Part shown: positions 1 through 7,951 of the stretch, one piece after another | Position numbering within the stretch: position 1 is the stretch's first letter | How the letters are laid out: each line of letters starts with the position of its first letter | DNA from: AC-32 sp035518635 | Lineage (GTDB): Bacteria; Actinomycetota; Thermoleophilia; Gaiellales; Gaiellaceae | DNA: 13,058 bases | Assembly (NCBI GenBank): GCA_035518635.1 | Contig: DATIXI010000050.1 | Coordinates: 1 to 13,058 of the forward strand | Direction: 5' to 3' | Program-made: the position numbers and the translations under genes | Notes under the pieces: generated by a model | Database searches by the model: none | What the model was told of the DNA's origin: nothing | The model's input: only the letters and a program-made list of their open reading frames with translations

Positions 1-1257
1 ACCTCCGACCTCGCGCAGTCCGTCAAGGTGCCCGGCTTCCGCAAGGGCAAGGTCCCGGACCAGGTGCTGAGGGCGCGCATCGGCCGCGAGCGGATCTTCA
101 GCGAGGCGGTCGAGAGCCACATCGGCGGCTGGTTCCTCAACGCCGCCGCCACGACGCGCATCCGCCCGGTCGCGGCGCCCGAGTACGACTACGAGCTGCC
201 GGACTCCGAGGAGGACCCGTTCAGCTTCACGGCCACGGTCTCGGTGCAGCCGAAGCCGGAGCCGGCCGACTGGACGGCGCTCGAGGTCCCGTACGCGGAG
301 CCCGAGGTCCCCGAGGAGGTCGTCACCCAGGAGCTCGACGCGCTGCGAGACTCGGTCGCGGAGCTCGTCCCGGTCGACCGGCCCGCGCGCACCGGCGACG
401 TCGCCGTGATCGACGTGTTCGACGCGGAGGGCGACGGGCAGCGCGACCTCGTCGTCGAGCTCGGCGGCGGCCGGCTCGTCGAGGAGCTGGAGCGCGCGCT
501 CACCGGCGCCTCGCCCGGAGAGACGAAGGAGCTGGAGCTCCCGCAGGATGACGGCACCCCCACCAAGGCAACCGTCACGCTCAGGGAGCTGAAGGAGAAG
601 GAGTTGCCGCCCGTCGACGACGAGCTGGCGCGCGCCGCGAGCGAGTTCGACACGCTCGCCGAGCTGCGCGCCGACATCGAGGGCCGCATCGGCGACGTGC
701 TCGAGGAGGAGGCCGAGACGGCCTTCCGCGCCGCGGCGGTCGACACGCTCGTCCAGGCGACTGGCGTCGAGGCGGCCGGGCCGCTCGTCGAGGCCCGGGC
801 CCGCGAGCTCCTGAACGCATTCGCCCGCTCACTCGAGCGGCGCGGCATCAGCCCGGAGATGTACCTCCAGCTCTCGGGCGAGACCGGCGACCAGCTCGTC
901 GAGCGGCTCCGCGCCGAGGCGCAGCTCTCGGTCGCCCGCGAGCTCGTGCTCGAGGCGGTCGCCGACAAGCTCGGGCTCGAGGTCTCAGACGAGGAGATCG
1001 AGGAGCTGATCCGCGAGCAAGCGGAGACGCACGGCGACGATCCCGACGAGGCCGTGCAGCAGGTCTTTGCGGCAGGCGGCTCCGAGGCGCTGCGCGGCGA
1101 CCTGCGTCTCCGCAAGGCGCTCGACCGCGTGGCCGCCGAGGTGCAGCGGGTCCCGGCCGACGTCGCGCGCGCCCGCGAGAGCATCTGGACACCTGACAAG
1201 GAATCTCCCCCGACCGAGACGAAACTGTGGACCCCCGGCAGCAAGGAGCCAGCATGA
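1..1257 (+). CDS. tig: Trigger factor, ribosome-associated chaperone (5' end missing)
   Basis: The reading frame is open from base 1, so the true start lies upstream; 418 residues are visible. Near the beginning is the trigger factor signature GFRKGKVP (fragment residues 12-19), which is the ribosome-docking loop of the N-terminal domain. A compact FKBP-type peptidyl-prolyl isomerase segment follows (GDVAVID to about KATVTLREL), then a long Glu/Ala/Arg-rich helical C-terminal domain ending in a tail with two WTP motifs (SIWTPDK and LWTPGSK). The family binds nascent chains at the ribosomal exit tunnel in the cytosol and protects them from misfolding. The gene sits directly before clpP, a common bacterial arrangement. 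Its stop overlaps the clpP ATG as ATGA, suggesting translational coupling. Identification is secure; the missing part is only the first few dozen residues. Confidence 0.96.
   Translation, partial: TSDLAQSVKVPGFRKGKVPDQVLRARIGRERIFSEAVESHIGGWFLNAAATTRIRPVAAPEYDYELPDSEEDPFSFTATVSVQPKPEPADWTALEVPYAEPEVPEEVVTQELDALRDSVAELVPVDRPARTGDVAVIDVFDAEGDGQRDLVVELGGGRLVEELERALTGASPGETKELELPQDDGTPTKATVTLRELKEKELPPVDDELARAASEFDTLAELRADIEGRIGDVLEEEAETAFRAAAVDTLVQATGVEAAGPLVEARARELLNAFARSLERRGISPEMYLQLSGETGDQLVERLRAEAQLSVARELVLEAVADKLGLEVSDEEIEELIREQAETHGDDPDEAVQQVFAAGGSEALRGDLRLRKALDRVAAEVQRVPADVARARESIWTPDKESPPTETKLWTPGSKEPA
1243..1248 (+). promoter_or_regulatory. Shine-Dalgarno site deciding the clpP start
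   Basis: AAGGAG lies five bases before the ATG at 1254. It supports that ATG over the in-frame GTG at 1227, which would add nine residues not typical of the family. The site lies inside the last codons of tig. Confidence 0.75.
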
Positions 1258-1865
1258 GCCCGTTGATCCCGATGGTGATCGAGCAGACCTCGCGCGGCGA
1301 GCGCTCGTTCGACATCTACTCGCGCCTCTTGAACGAGCGCATCATCTTTCTCGGCACGCCGATCGACGACCAGATCGCCAACCTGATCATCGCCCAGCTC
1401 CTCCACCTCGAGTCGGAGGACCCGGACAAGGACGTCTCGATCTACATCAACTCGCCGGGCGGCTCCGTGTACCACGGGCTCGCGATCTACGACACGATGC
1501 AGTTCATCAAGCCGGACGTGCAGACGATCTGCGTGGGCACCGCGATGTCCATGGGTGCGCTGCTCCTCGCGGGGGGCGCGACAGGAAAGAGAATGGCGCT
1601 GCCGAATGCCAAGATCCTCATCCACCAGGTATGGGGCGGCTTCCAGGGGCAGGCAACCGACATCGAGATCCACGCCCGTGAGACAATCGCCCTCAAGCGA
1701 CGGCTCGAGGAGATCATGTCCGAGCACACGGGACAGGACATCGAGAAGGTGTCGAAAGACATGGAGCGCGACTACTTCATGACCCCGCAGGAAGCCCAGG
1801 AGTACGGCATCATCGACAGCGTGATCATCCACCGAGACACCTCAAAGGACGGGGCAAAACCCTAG
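1254..1865 (+). CDS. clpP: ATP-dependent Clp protease proteolytic subunit ClpP
   Basis: The product is a 203-residue serine protease subunit, close to the usual family length. ClpP assembles into a double-heptamer barrel that degrades proteins unfolded and delivered by a Clp ATPase. The catalytic triad is visible: Ser99 in AMSMGA, His124 in ILIHQ and Asp173 in ERDYF. The oxyanion-side motif INSPGGSV (66-72) and the N-terminal QTSRGERSFDIYSRLL segment are typical. The ATG was chosen for its AAGGAG site and because it overlaps the tig stop. clpX follows after 39 bases, so ClpP and its unfoldase partner are probably co-transcribed. Many actinomycetotes carry two tandem clpP genes here; only one is present in this position, so any second copy must be elsewhere. 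Confidence 0.98.
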   Translation: MSPLIPMVIEQTSRGERSFDIYSRLLNERIIFLGTPIDDQIANLIIAQLLHLESEDPDKDVSIYINSPGGSVYHGLAIYDTMQFIKPDVQTICVGTAMSMGALLLAGGATGKRMALPNAKILIHQVWGGFQGQATDIEIHARETIALKRRLEEIMSEHTGQDIEKVSKDMERDYFMTPQEAQEYGIIDSVIIHRDTSKDGAKP

Positions 1866-1893
1866 CCCTAGCCCCGGAGCCGATTCCGAGGTA

Positions 1894-1900
1894 AAAGGAG
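1894..1900 (+). promoter_or_regulatory. Shine-Dalgarno site for clpX
   Basis: AAAGGAG lies four bases before the GTG at 1905. It sits in the short clpP-clpX gap and fixes a GTG start for clpX. Confidence 0.7.
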
Positions 1901-1904
1901 AGAC

Positions 1905-3188
<1,284 letters not shown>

Positions 3189-3221
3189 GTAACCCGGCGC
3201 CAGGCGTGTCCGTTGCGGGCG

Positions 3222-3258
3222 CGGCCGGGGTCTGACCCCAGACGTCTGACCCCAGACG
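3222..3258 (+). repeat. REP-like palindrome with tandem 14-base repeats
   Basis: The perfect palindrome GGGGTCTGACCCC occupies 3227-3239. From inside it, the 14-mer TCTGACCCCAGACG is repeated exactly twice in tandem (3231-3244 and 3245-3258), with AGACGTCT palindromic at the junction. The 18-mer CGGCCGGGGTCTGACCCC at 3222-3239 recurs exactly at 3350-3367. The same core bounds the RAYT gene near 10239-10939, so this looks like a non-autonomous REP sequence. It lies between convergent genes. No T-tract follows, so a terminator role is not supported. Confidence 0.8.
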
Positions 3259-3349
3259 TGTCTTGGTGTGGCATGGCACTGGATGCGGCTCCGCTCTTTC
3301 TCCCGGCTGGCGATGGCGCTCCGCCGCGGGAGGCCGTCGCTTCCGGCCA

Positions 3350-3369
3350 CGGCCGGGGTCTGACCCCGG
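3350..3369 (+). repeat. REP-like palindrome, second copy in the clpX downstream gap
   Basis: The perfect 17-base palindrome CCGGGGTCTGACCCCGG lies at 3353-3369, eight bases from the stop codon of the convergent gene. It has the same centre base (T) and orientation as the copy at 3227, giving a direct pair about 128 bases apart. The roughly 110 bases between them carry no convincing gene. The pair could be a small composite (BIME/MITE-like) element mobilised by the RAYT. Confidence 0.8.
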
Positions 3370-3377
3370 GACGGGTC

Positions 3378-4355
3378 TCAGCCAGGCGTGTGGCCGGCTC
3401 CCGCCTCGTCCGCCTTCGCGCGGGCGATGACATCGCGCAGGCGCAGCGTCCGCAGCATCAGGAAGATCACCCCTGCGGCGAGCGCCACGTTCACGATCGT
3501 GAGCGCGATGTGCGCGCCCACGCTGAACGCGAGCAGGCGCGCCGACGAGGCCTGTCCCTGGAGGACATAGACGAGCAGCCCCTGCTTCGTCCCGGCGCCG
3601 CCGGGCGAGAACGGCAGAAGGGTCGAGAGGCTGTCCACGACCTGGGCGAGGAGCGCGTTGTGGATCGTCGCGTGGATGTGGAACGCGCGCAGGAAGAAGT
3701 AGAGCGTCGCGATGCGGCAGACCCAGCTCGCGAGCTGCCAACTGACCACCTCCCGCGCGTAGCGCCGCCGGTCGCGCAGGATCGCTAGCCCGGCTCCGAC
3801 CCGCTTCTTGAAGTTCTCGATGTGACGCTCGGCCCACCACCAGAACGCGATCGCCCCGACGGTCAGCGCCGCGACGACGACCGCCGTCGCCTTCTGGTTC
3901 TGAAACAGCCAGCCCCAGTCGAAGGCGGGCACGTTCGGGAGGACGCTCAGGCTCGGCAGCACGCCCTGTGTCAGCGCCCACGCGAACAGCACTCCCGCGA
4001 GCACGAGATCGAGCAACGTCTCGACGAAGAGCGTCGCGGCCAGGGTCGTGTAGGTCGTCCCGGGAATGCTCCGCCGGACGAGGTAGAGCTTCACCACGTC
4101 GCCCGCGCGGCCGGGCAGGATCGAGTTGAGCCCGACGCCGGCCACGTAGGCGCCGGCCACCGGAGGCAGGGGCACGCGCTTCTCCGGGTACGAGGCCGCG
4201 ATGATGTTTCGCCACGCGACGGTGCGGAAGAGCACCTTCACGAGCTGGAAGGCGATCGCGATCGCGAGCGCCGCCCAGCCGACCGAGGCTAGCTCGTCGA
4301 AGAACACCCCGAGCGCGTGAAAGAACTCGCTCACGTCCTCGTAAACTTGCCTCAT
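3378..4355 (-). CDS. Polytopic membrane protein, lysylphosphatidylglycerol synthase TM-domain/flippase-like (UPF0104)
   Basis: 325 residues with about seven hydrophobic segments, for example near 26-42, 104-128, 157-174, 208-223 and 277-301. Family-type motifs are present: GLNSILPGRAGDVVKLYLVR (75-94) and PFSPGGAGTKQG (248-259). They match the membrane half of MprF-like proteins and the UPF0104 group, which are thought to move or modify lipids or lipid-linked sugars. No cytosolic aminoacyl-transferase domain is present, so it is not a complete MprF, and its substrate cannot be read from sequence. The ATG overlaps the divergent valS ATG by two bases (CATG at 4353-4356), so each gene's upstream region lies inside the other. 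A weak TACAGC hexamer lies six bases before its ATG; no Shine-Dalgarno site was found. Internal GTG codons at residues 8 or 17 are alternative starts. Confidence 0.88.
   Translation of the reverse strand: MRQVYEDVSEFFHALGVFFDELASVGWAALAIAIAFQLVKVLFRTVAWRNIIAASYPEKRVPLPPVAGAYVAGVGLNSILPGRAGDVVKLYLVRRSIPGTTYTTLAATLFVETLLDLVLAGVLFAWALTQGVLPSLSVLPNVPAFDWGWLFQNQKATAVVVAALTVGAIAFWWWAERHIENFKKRVGAGLAILRDRRRYAREVVSWQLASWVCRIATLYFFLRAFHIHATIHNALLAQVVDSLSTLLPFSPGGAGTKQGLLVYVLQGQASSARLLAFSVGAHIALTIVNVALAAGVIFLMLRTLRLRDVIARAKADEAGAGHTPG
4342..4347 (+). promoter_or_regulatory. Candidate -10 element for leaderless valS
   Basis: TAAACT lies six bases before the valS ATG, about the distance from a -10 box to a transcription start, so the mRNA could begin at or next to the ATG. 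No clear -35 box and no Shine-Dalgarno site are seen. The hexamer sits inside the first codons of the opposite-strand gene. It resembles TAGACT before mreB and TACACT before mreC. The assignment is an inference. Confidence 0.45.
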
Positions 4356-6771
4356 GGAGCCGCTGTACGAGCCGAAGGGCGTGGAGGAGCGCTGGCAGCG
4401 CGCCTGGGAGGAGGAGGGTCTCTACGACGCCGAGCCAGGGTCCGGCCGCGAGACGTTCGTCGTCGCGCATCCGCCCCCGAACGTGACCGGAGCGCTGCAC
4501 ACGGGCCACGCGCTCCAGATCTCGCTGGCCGACGCGCTCGTGCGCTGGCACCGGATGCGCGGCTTCGAGACGGCGTTCCTCACCGGCTACGACCACGCGG
4601 GCATCTCGACGCAGAACGCAGTCGAGAAGCACCTCGTCGAGCAGGGCACCTCGCGCCAGGAGGTCGGGCGCGAGCGGTTCGTCGAGATCGTCTGGGACTG
4701 GCTGCGCGAGTACGGCGGCACGATCATGGGCCAGTTCCGCCGCATGGGCGCCTCGATGGACTACCGGCGGGAGCGGTTCACGATGGACGACGCCTACGTC
4801 CGGGCCGTGATGCAGTTCTTCGTCCACCTCTACCGCAAGGGCTGGATCTACCGCGCGAACCGGATCATCAACTGGTGCCCGCACCACGAGACGTCGCTCT
4901 CGGACCTCGAGCTCGTGCACGAGGAGGTCGACGACGCGCTCACCTACGTGCGGTACCCGTTCGTCGACGATCCGGACGACGGCGTCACGATCGCGACCGC
5001 GCGGCCCGCGACGATCCTCGCGGACGTCGCCGTGGCGGTCGGCCCGGGCGACGGGCGCTGGAGCGTCGCCGTGGGCCGCGAGGTGGTCGTGCCCTTCGTC
5101 GAGCGACACGTGCCGGTGATCGAGGACGAGCGCGTCGACCCCGAGTTCGGCACCGGTGCGCTGAAGGTGACGCCGGGCCACGACCCGCTCGACTTCGAGA
5201 TCGGTCGCGACCACGGCCTTCCCGAGCTGACGGTGATCGGCCCGGACGGGCACATGAACGCCGCCGCGGGTGAGCTCGCGGGCCTGAGCCAGGACGAGGC
5301 CGAGCAGCGCATCCTCGAGTGGCTCCGCGACCGCGGGCTGCTGGTCAAGCGCGAGTCGTACCGCCACGCGATCGCGCTCTGCGAGCGGTGCAAGAGCCGG
5401 ATCGAGCCGCTGATCTCTCTGCAGTGGTGGTGCCGGATGGAGGAGCTCAAGCAGCCGGCGCTCGAGGCGCTGCAGGAAGAGCGCGTCCGTTACCACCCCG
5501 AGTCGCAGCACCGCTTCGCGATCGACTCGCTGGAGACCGCGCCGGACTGGAACATCTCGCGCCAGATCTGGTGGGGCCACCAGCTCCCTGTCTGGGCGTG
5601 CCCGGACGGCCATCTCACCGTCGAGGAGGACGAGCCCGCGGCGTGCGGCGAGTGCGGCTCGAACGAACTGACCCGCAGCGAGGACGTGCTCGACACGTGG
5701 TTCTCCTCGGCGCTCTGGCCGTTCGCGATCCTCGGCTGGCCGGAGTCCACGCCGGAGCTCGACGCCTGGTACCCGGGGGCGCTCAACACGACGGCGCGGG
5801 AGATCATCCGTCTCTGGGAGAACCGGATGATCTTCTCCGGGCTCGAGCTGCTGCACGACATCCCGTTCCGCGCGGTGATCATCCACACGACCGTCCTCGC
5901 CCCGGACGGGCGGCGGATGTCGAAGAGCCTCGGGACCGGGATCGACCCGCTCGACCTGGTCGACCACCACGGGGCCGACGCGACGCGCTACGGGCTGCTC
6001 AAGCTCTCGTCCTCGCAGGACGTGCGCTTCTCGGAGGGCGCGATCGAGGAGGGGCGCAAGCTCGCGATCAAGCTCTGGAACGTGTCGCGGCTGATCCTCG
6101 ACAAGCGGGCCGGCCAGGCCCCGGAGCTCCGGCCCGGCGAGACGGTCGAGCGGTGGATGATCGCCCGCCTCGGATCGGAGCAGGCCGCTCTCGAGGCGAG
6201 CCTCGGACGATTCGAGCTCTCGGCCGCGGTCGACACGCTCTATCACCTGACTTTCGACGACTTCTGCGACTGGTACGCGGAGGCGGTCAAGCCGCGCCTG
6301 TACGAAGGCGACGACGACGCGCTCGCAACGGCATTGGCGAACCTCGAGCACCTCCTGAAGCTGCTCCACCCGGTGATGCCGCACGTAACGGAGGAGATCT
6401 GGTCGCAGTTCCATTCCGACCGGCTGATCGTCGCGCCGTGGCCGGTTTCCGACGACCACGCGAGCGACCCCGATCTGGCCGCGCTCGACCGGGTACAGGA
6501 CGCGGCGCTCATCTTCCGGCGCAGCGGGACGCTCGTCGAGCTGAACGAGGAGGAGCAGCGAATCTTCGACGCCGTGGTCAAGCCCGACCGGGTCAAGGTC
6601 GACGGCGCGAGCGTCGAGGCCGAGGTCGAGCGGCTCCGGGCCGAGATCGCCCGCGCCGAGGGCATGCTCGGCAACAAGCGCTTCGTCCAGAACGCACCGG
6701 AGAAGGTCGTCGAGGCGGAGCGCGAGAAGCTCGAGCGCTACCGCCGCGAGCTCGATGCCCTCGGCGCTTGA
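4354..6771 (+). CDS. valS: Valyl-tRNA synthetase
   Basis: An 805-residue class I synthetase that charges tRNA-Val in the cytosol; many bacterial ValRS proteins are somewhat longer. The Rossmann catalytic domain starts with PPPNVTGALHTGHAL, with the HIGH-type motif HTGH at 49-52, and GYDHAGISTQ at 78-87. The CP1 editing domain includes TIATARPATILAD (212-224) and FGTGALKVTPGHDP (265-278). Zinc-type cysteines appear at Cys343/Cys346 and Cys416/Cys431/Cys434. The KMSKS loop reads RMSKS (521-525). The anticodon-binding domain follows, then a short C-terminal coiled coil (about 750-805) with the family segment GMLGNKRFVQNAPEKVV. The usual editing motif TTRPET reads TARPAT here. The start overlaps the divergent gene, and there is no room for a T-box leader. 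folC overlaps its end by 17 bases. Confidence 0.97.
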   Translation: MEPLYEPKGVEERWQRAWEEEGLYDAEPGSGRETFVVAHPPPNVTGALHTGHALQISLADALVRWHRMRGFETAFLTGYDHAGISTQNAVEKHLVEQGTSRQEVGRERFVEIVWDWLREYGGTIMGQFRRMGASMDYRRERFTMDDAYVRAVMQFFVHLYRKGWIYRANRIINWCPHHETSLSDLELVHEEVDDALTYVRYPFVDDPDDGVTIATARPATILADVAVAVGPGDGRWSVAVGREVVVPFVERHVPVIEDERVDPEFGTGALKVTPGHDPLDFEIGRDHGLPELTVIGPDGHMNAAAGELAGLSQDEAEQRILEWLRDRGLLVKRESYRHAIALCERCKSRIEPLISLQWWCRMEELKQPALEALQEERVRYHPESQHRFAIDSLETAPDWNISRQIWWGHQLPVWACPDGHLTVEEDEPAACGECGSNELTRSEDVLDTWFSSALWPFAILGWPESTPELDAWYPGALNTTAREIIRLWENRMIFSGLELLHDIPFRAVIIHTTVLAPDGRRMSKSLGTGIDPLDLVDHHGADATRYGLLKLSSSQDVRFSEGAIEEGRKLAIKLWNVSRLILDKRAGQAPELRPGETVERWMIARLGSEQAALEASLGRFELSAAVDTLYHLTFDDFCDWYAEAVKPRLYEGDDDALATALANLEHLLKLLHPVMPHVTEEIWSQFHSDRLIVAPWPVSDDHASDPDLAALDRVQDAALIFRRSGTLVELNEEEQRIFDAVVKPDRVKVDGASVEAEVERLRAEIARAEGMLGNKRFVQNAPEKVVEAEREKLERYRRELDALGA

Positions 6772-7852
6772 GTGGCTCGAAGCTCTTTCGCCGTGGCCGG
6801 AGGAGTTCGGCCTCGGGCGGATGCGCGCGCTCCTTGCCGAGCTCGGGGAGCCGCAGCGCGCGTATCCGGCGATCCACGTGGTCGGGACGAACGGGAAGTC
6901 GACCGCGACGCGCCGCGCCGCGGCCTTCCTCCGGCGCGAGGGGCTGAGCGCGGGCGCCTACACCTCCCCGCACGTGTCCGGCTGGAGCGAGCGGGTGCAG
7001 GTGGACGGCGAGGACGCCGACCTCGAGGCTGCGCTGGAGCGCGTGCGCGAGCCGGCCGAGCGCCTCGGCGCGACGCAGTTCGAGGTGCTGACGGCCGCTG
7101 CCCTGGCGGAGTTCGCCGAGGCGGCGGTGGAGGCCGCGGTGGTCGAAGCCGGGCTCGGCGGGCGCCTCGACGCGACCAACGTGCTCGGCGCGCGGGTCGT
7201 CGCGCTGACGAACGTCTCGCTCGACCACACGGACGTCCTCGGCGAGACGCGCGAGGCGATCGCGGCCGAGAAGCTGGCCGTCGTCTCGCCCGGCGCGAGG
7301 GTCGTCCTCGGCGAGCCGGAGTGGGAGGCGATGGCCCGTGAGCAGGGCGCGGCCGAGATCGTCCAAGCAGGAGACGTCGGCCGGGCCGCCGCCGAGGCGC
7401 TGGTCGGCCGCGGTCTCGACGGCGAGGTCGAGAGCCCGCTCCCCGGCCGGCTCGACGTCGTCGGCGAGGACGTCTTCTCCGGCGCGCACAACCCGGCCGG
7501 GGTCGAGTGGCTGCTCCAGCGCCTGGCCCGCCGCGACTACACCGTCGTCGCCTCGATTCTCGACGGCAAGGACGCGCAGGCCATGCTGCGCGGGCTCGCG
7601 CAGGCCGGCAGGACGCTCCTCGCGACGGAGTCGCACAACGCACGGGCCCTCCCGGCGGCCGGGCTCGCGAAGCTGGCCACGCCGTTCTTCGACCGGGTCG
7701 AGGCCGTTCCCGACCCGGAGGATGCCCTCGCGCGCGCGCGCGAGCTGGCGAGGGACGGAGGCGCCGTCCTCGTCACCGGCTCGCTCTACCTGCTCGCGGA
7801 GGTCTTCGTCCGGTTCGAGCGAATACCATGGGGAAGCTCGGCGAACGGCTGA
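6755..7852 (+). CDS. folC: Folylpolyglutamate synthase / dihydrofolate synthase, compact form
   Basis: A 365-residue Mur-ligase-type enzyme that adds glutamate to folates and, in bifunctional members, to dihydropteroate. The P-loop GTNGKST (44-50), SPHVSGWSER (71-80), EAGLGGRLDATN (131-142) and LDHTDVLG (156-163) are clear. The C-terminal domain keeps GRLDVVG (231-237) and TGSLYL (341-346). Two oddities: the protein is roughly 50-60 residues shorter than common FolC proteins, apparently missing the segment with the G-x-HQ-xx-N motif before GRLDVVG, and the usual DGAHNP reads SGAHNP (242-247). It may be a lineage-specific compact enzyme. It overlaps valS by 17 bases and the next small gene by 25 bases, consistent with one operon. 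Genes of this type commonly follow valS. Confidence 0.93.
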   Translation: MPSALEWLEALSPWPEEFGLGRMRALLAELGEPQRAYPAIHVVGTNGKSTATRRAAAFLRREGLSAGAYTSPHVSGWSERVQVDGEDADLEAALERVREPAERLGATQFEVLTAAALAEFAEAAVEAAVVEAGLGGRLDATNVLGARVVALTNVSLDHTDVLGETREAIAAEKLAVVSPGARVVLGEPEWEAMAREQGAAEIVQAGDVGRAAAEALVGRGLDGEVESPLPGRLDVVGEDVFSGAHNPAGVEWLLQRLARRDYTVVASILDGKDAQAMLRGLAQAGRTLLATESHNARALPAAGLAKLATPFFDRVEAVPDPEDALARARELARDGGAVLVTGSLYLLAEVFVRFERIPWGSSANG

Positions 7853-7941
7853 GCGTCTTCGCGGTCGCCGCGATCGTCGTCCTGGCGATCATCGGCCTCG
7901 CGTTTGCCGCCGGCTATCTCGTCGGGAGGATCCTCCTCTGA
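7828..7941 (+). CDS. Small single-pass membrane protein, 37 residues
   Basis: The frame opens with ATG inside the last codons of folC and encodes MGKLGERLSV followed by one continuous hydrophobic helix (about residues 10-33, Ala/Ile/Val-rich with small-residue spacing) and a short Gly-Arg tail. Basic residues before the helix suggest the N-terminus stays in the cytoplasm. The 25-base overlap with folC and a 10-base gap to the next gene suggest translational coupling in the operon. No Shine-Dalgarno site is obvious. I do not recognise a family. A helix this clean in a frame filling the folC to zinc-ribbon junction favours a real gene, but shortness limits confidence. Confidence 0.6.
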   Translation: MGKLGERLSVFAVAAIVVLAIIGLAFAAGYLVGRILL

Positions 7942-7942
7942 C

Positions 7943-7947
7943 GGAGG
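7943..7947 (+). promoter_or_regulatory. Shine-Dalgarno site for the zinc-ribbon protein
   Basis: GGAGG lies four bases before GTG 7952 and seven before GTG 7955. The second spacing is closer to optimal, so the protein may be one residue shorter than annotated. Confidence 0.6.
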
Positions 7948-7951
7948 CACG

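Noticed and set aside
1227..1253. Upstream GTG start for clpP
   Set aside because: It would add nine residues overlapping tig, whereas the ATG at 1254 has a strong, well-spaced AAGGAG.
189..1832. Long - strand open frame opposite tig and clpP
   Set aside because: Low-complexity Ser/Arg-rich product, fully antisense to two confident genes, with no motif.
3222..3369. CRISPR array
   Set aside because: The repeats are short palindromes with no regular spacers and no cas genes; they match the RAYT-flanking palindrome.
3227..3369. Rho-independent terminators between convergent genes
   Set aside because: The hairpins are GC-rich but no T-tract follows on either strand; the REP explanation fits better, though an incidental effect on transcripts is possible.
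3213..3788. + strand open frame through the repeat gap into the flippase-like gene
   Set aside because: It is antisense to a confident membrane protein, starts inside REP sequence and has no recognisable domain.
4300..4353. T-box or other leader regulating valS
   Set aside because: The valS ATG overlaps a divergent start codon, so no leader of the needed length exists unless it runs inside the opposite gene; no T-box sequence was seen.
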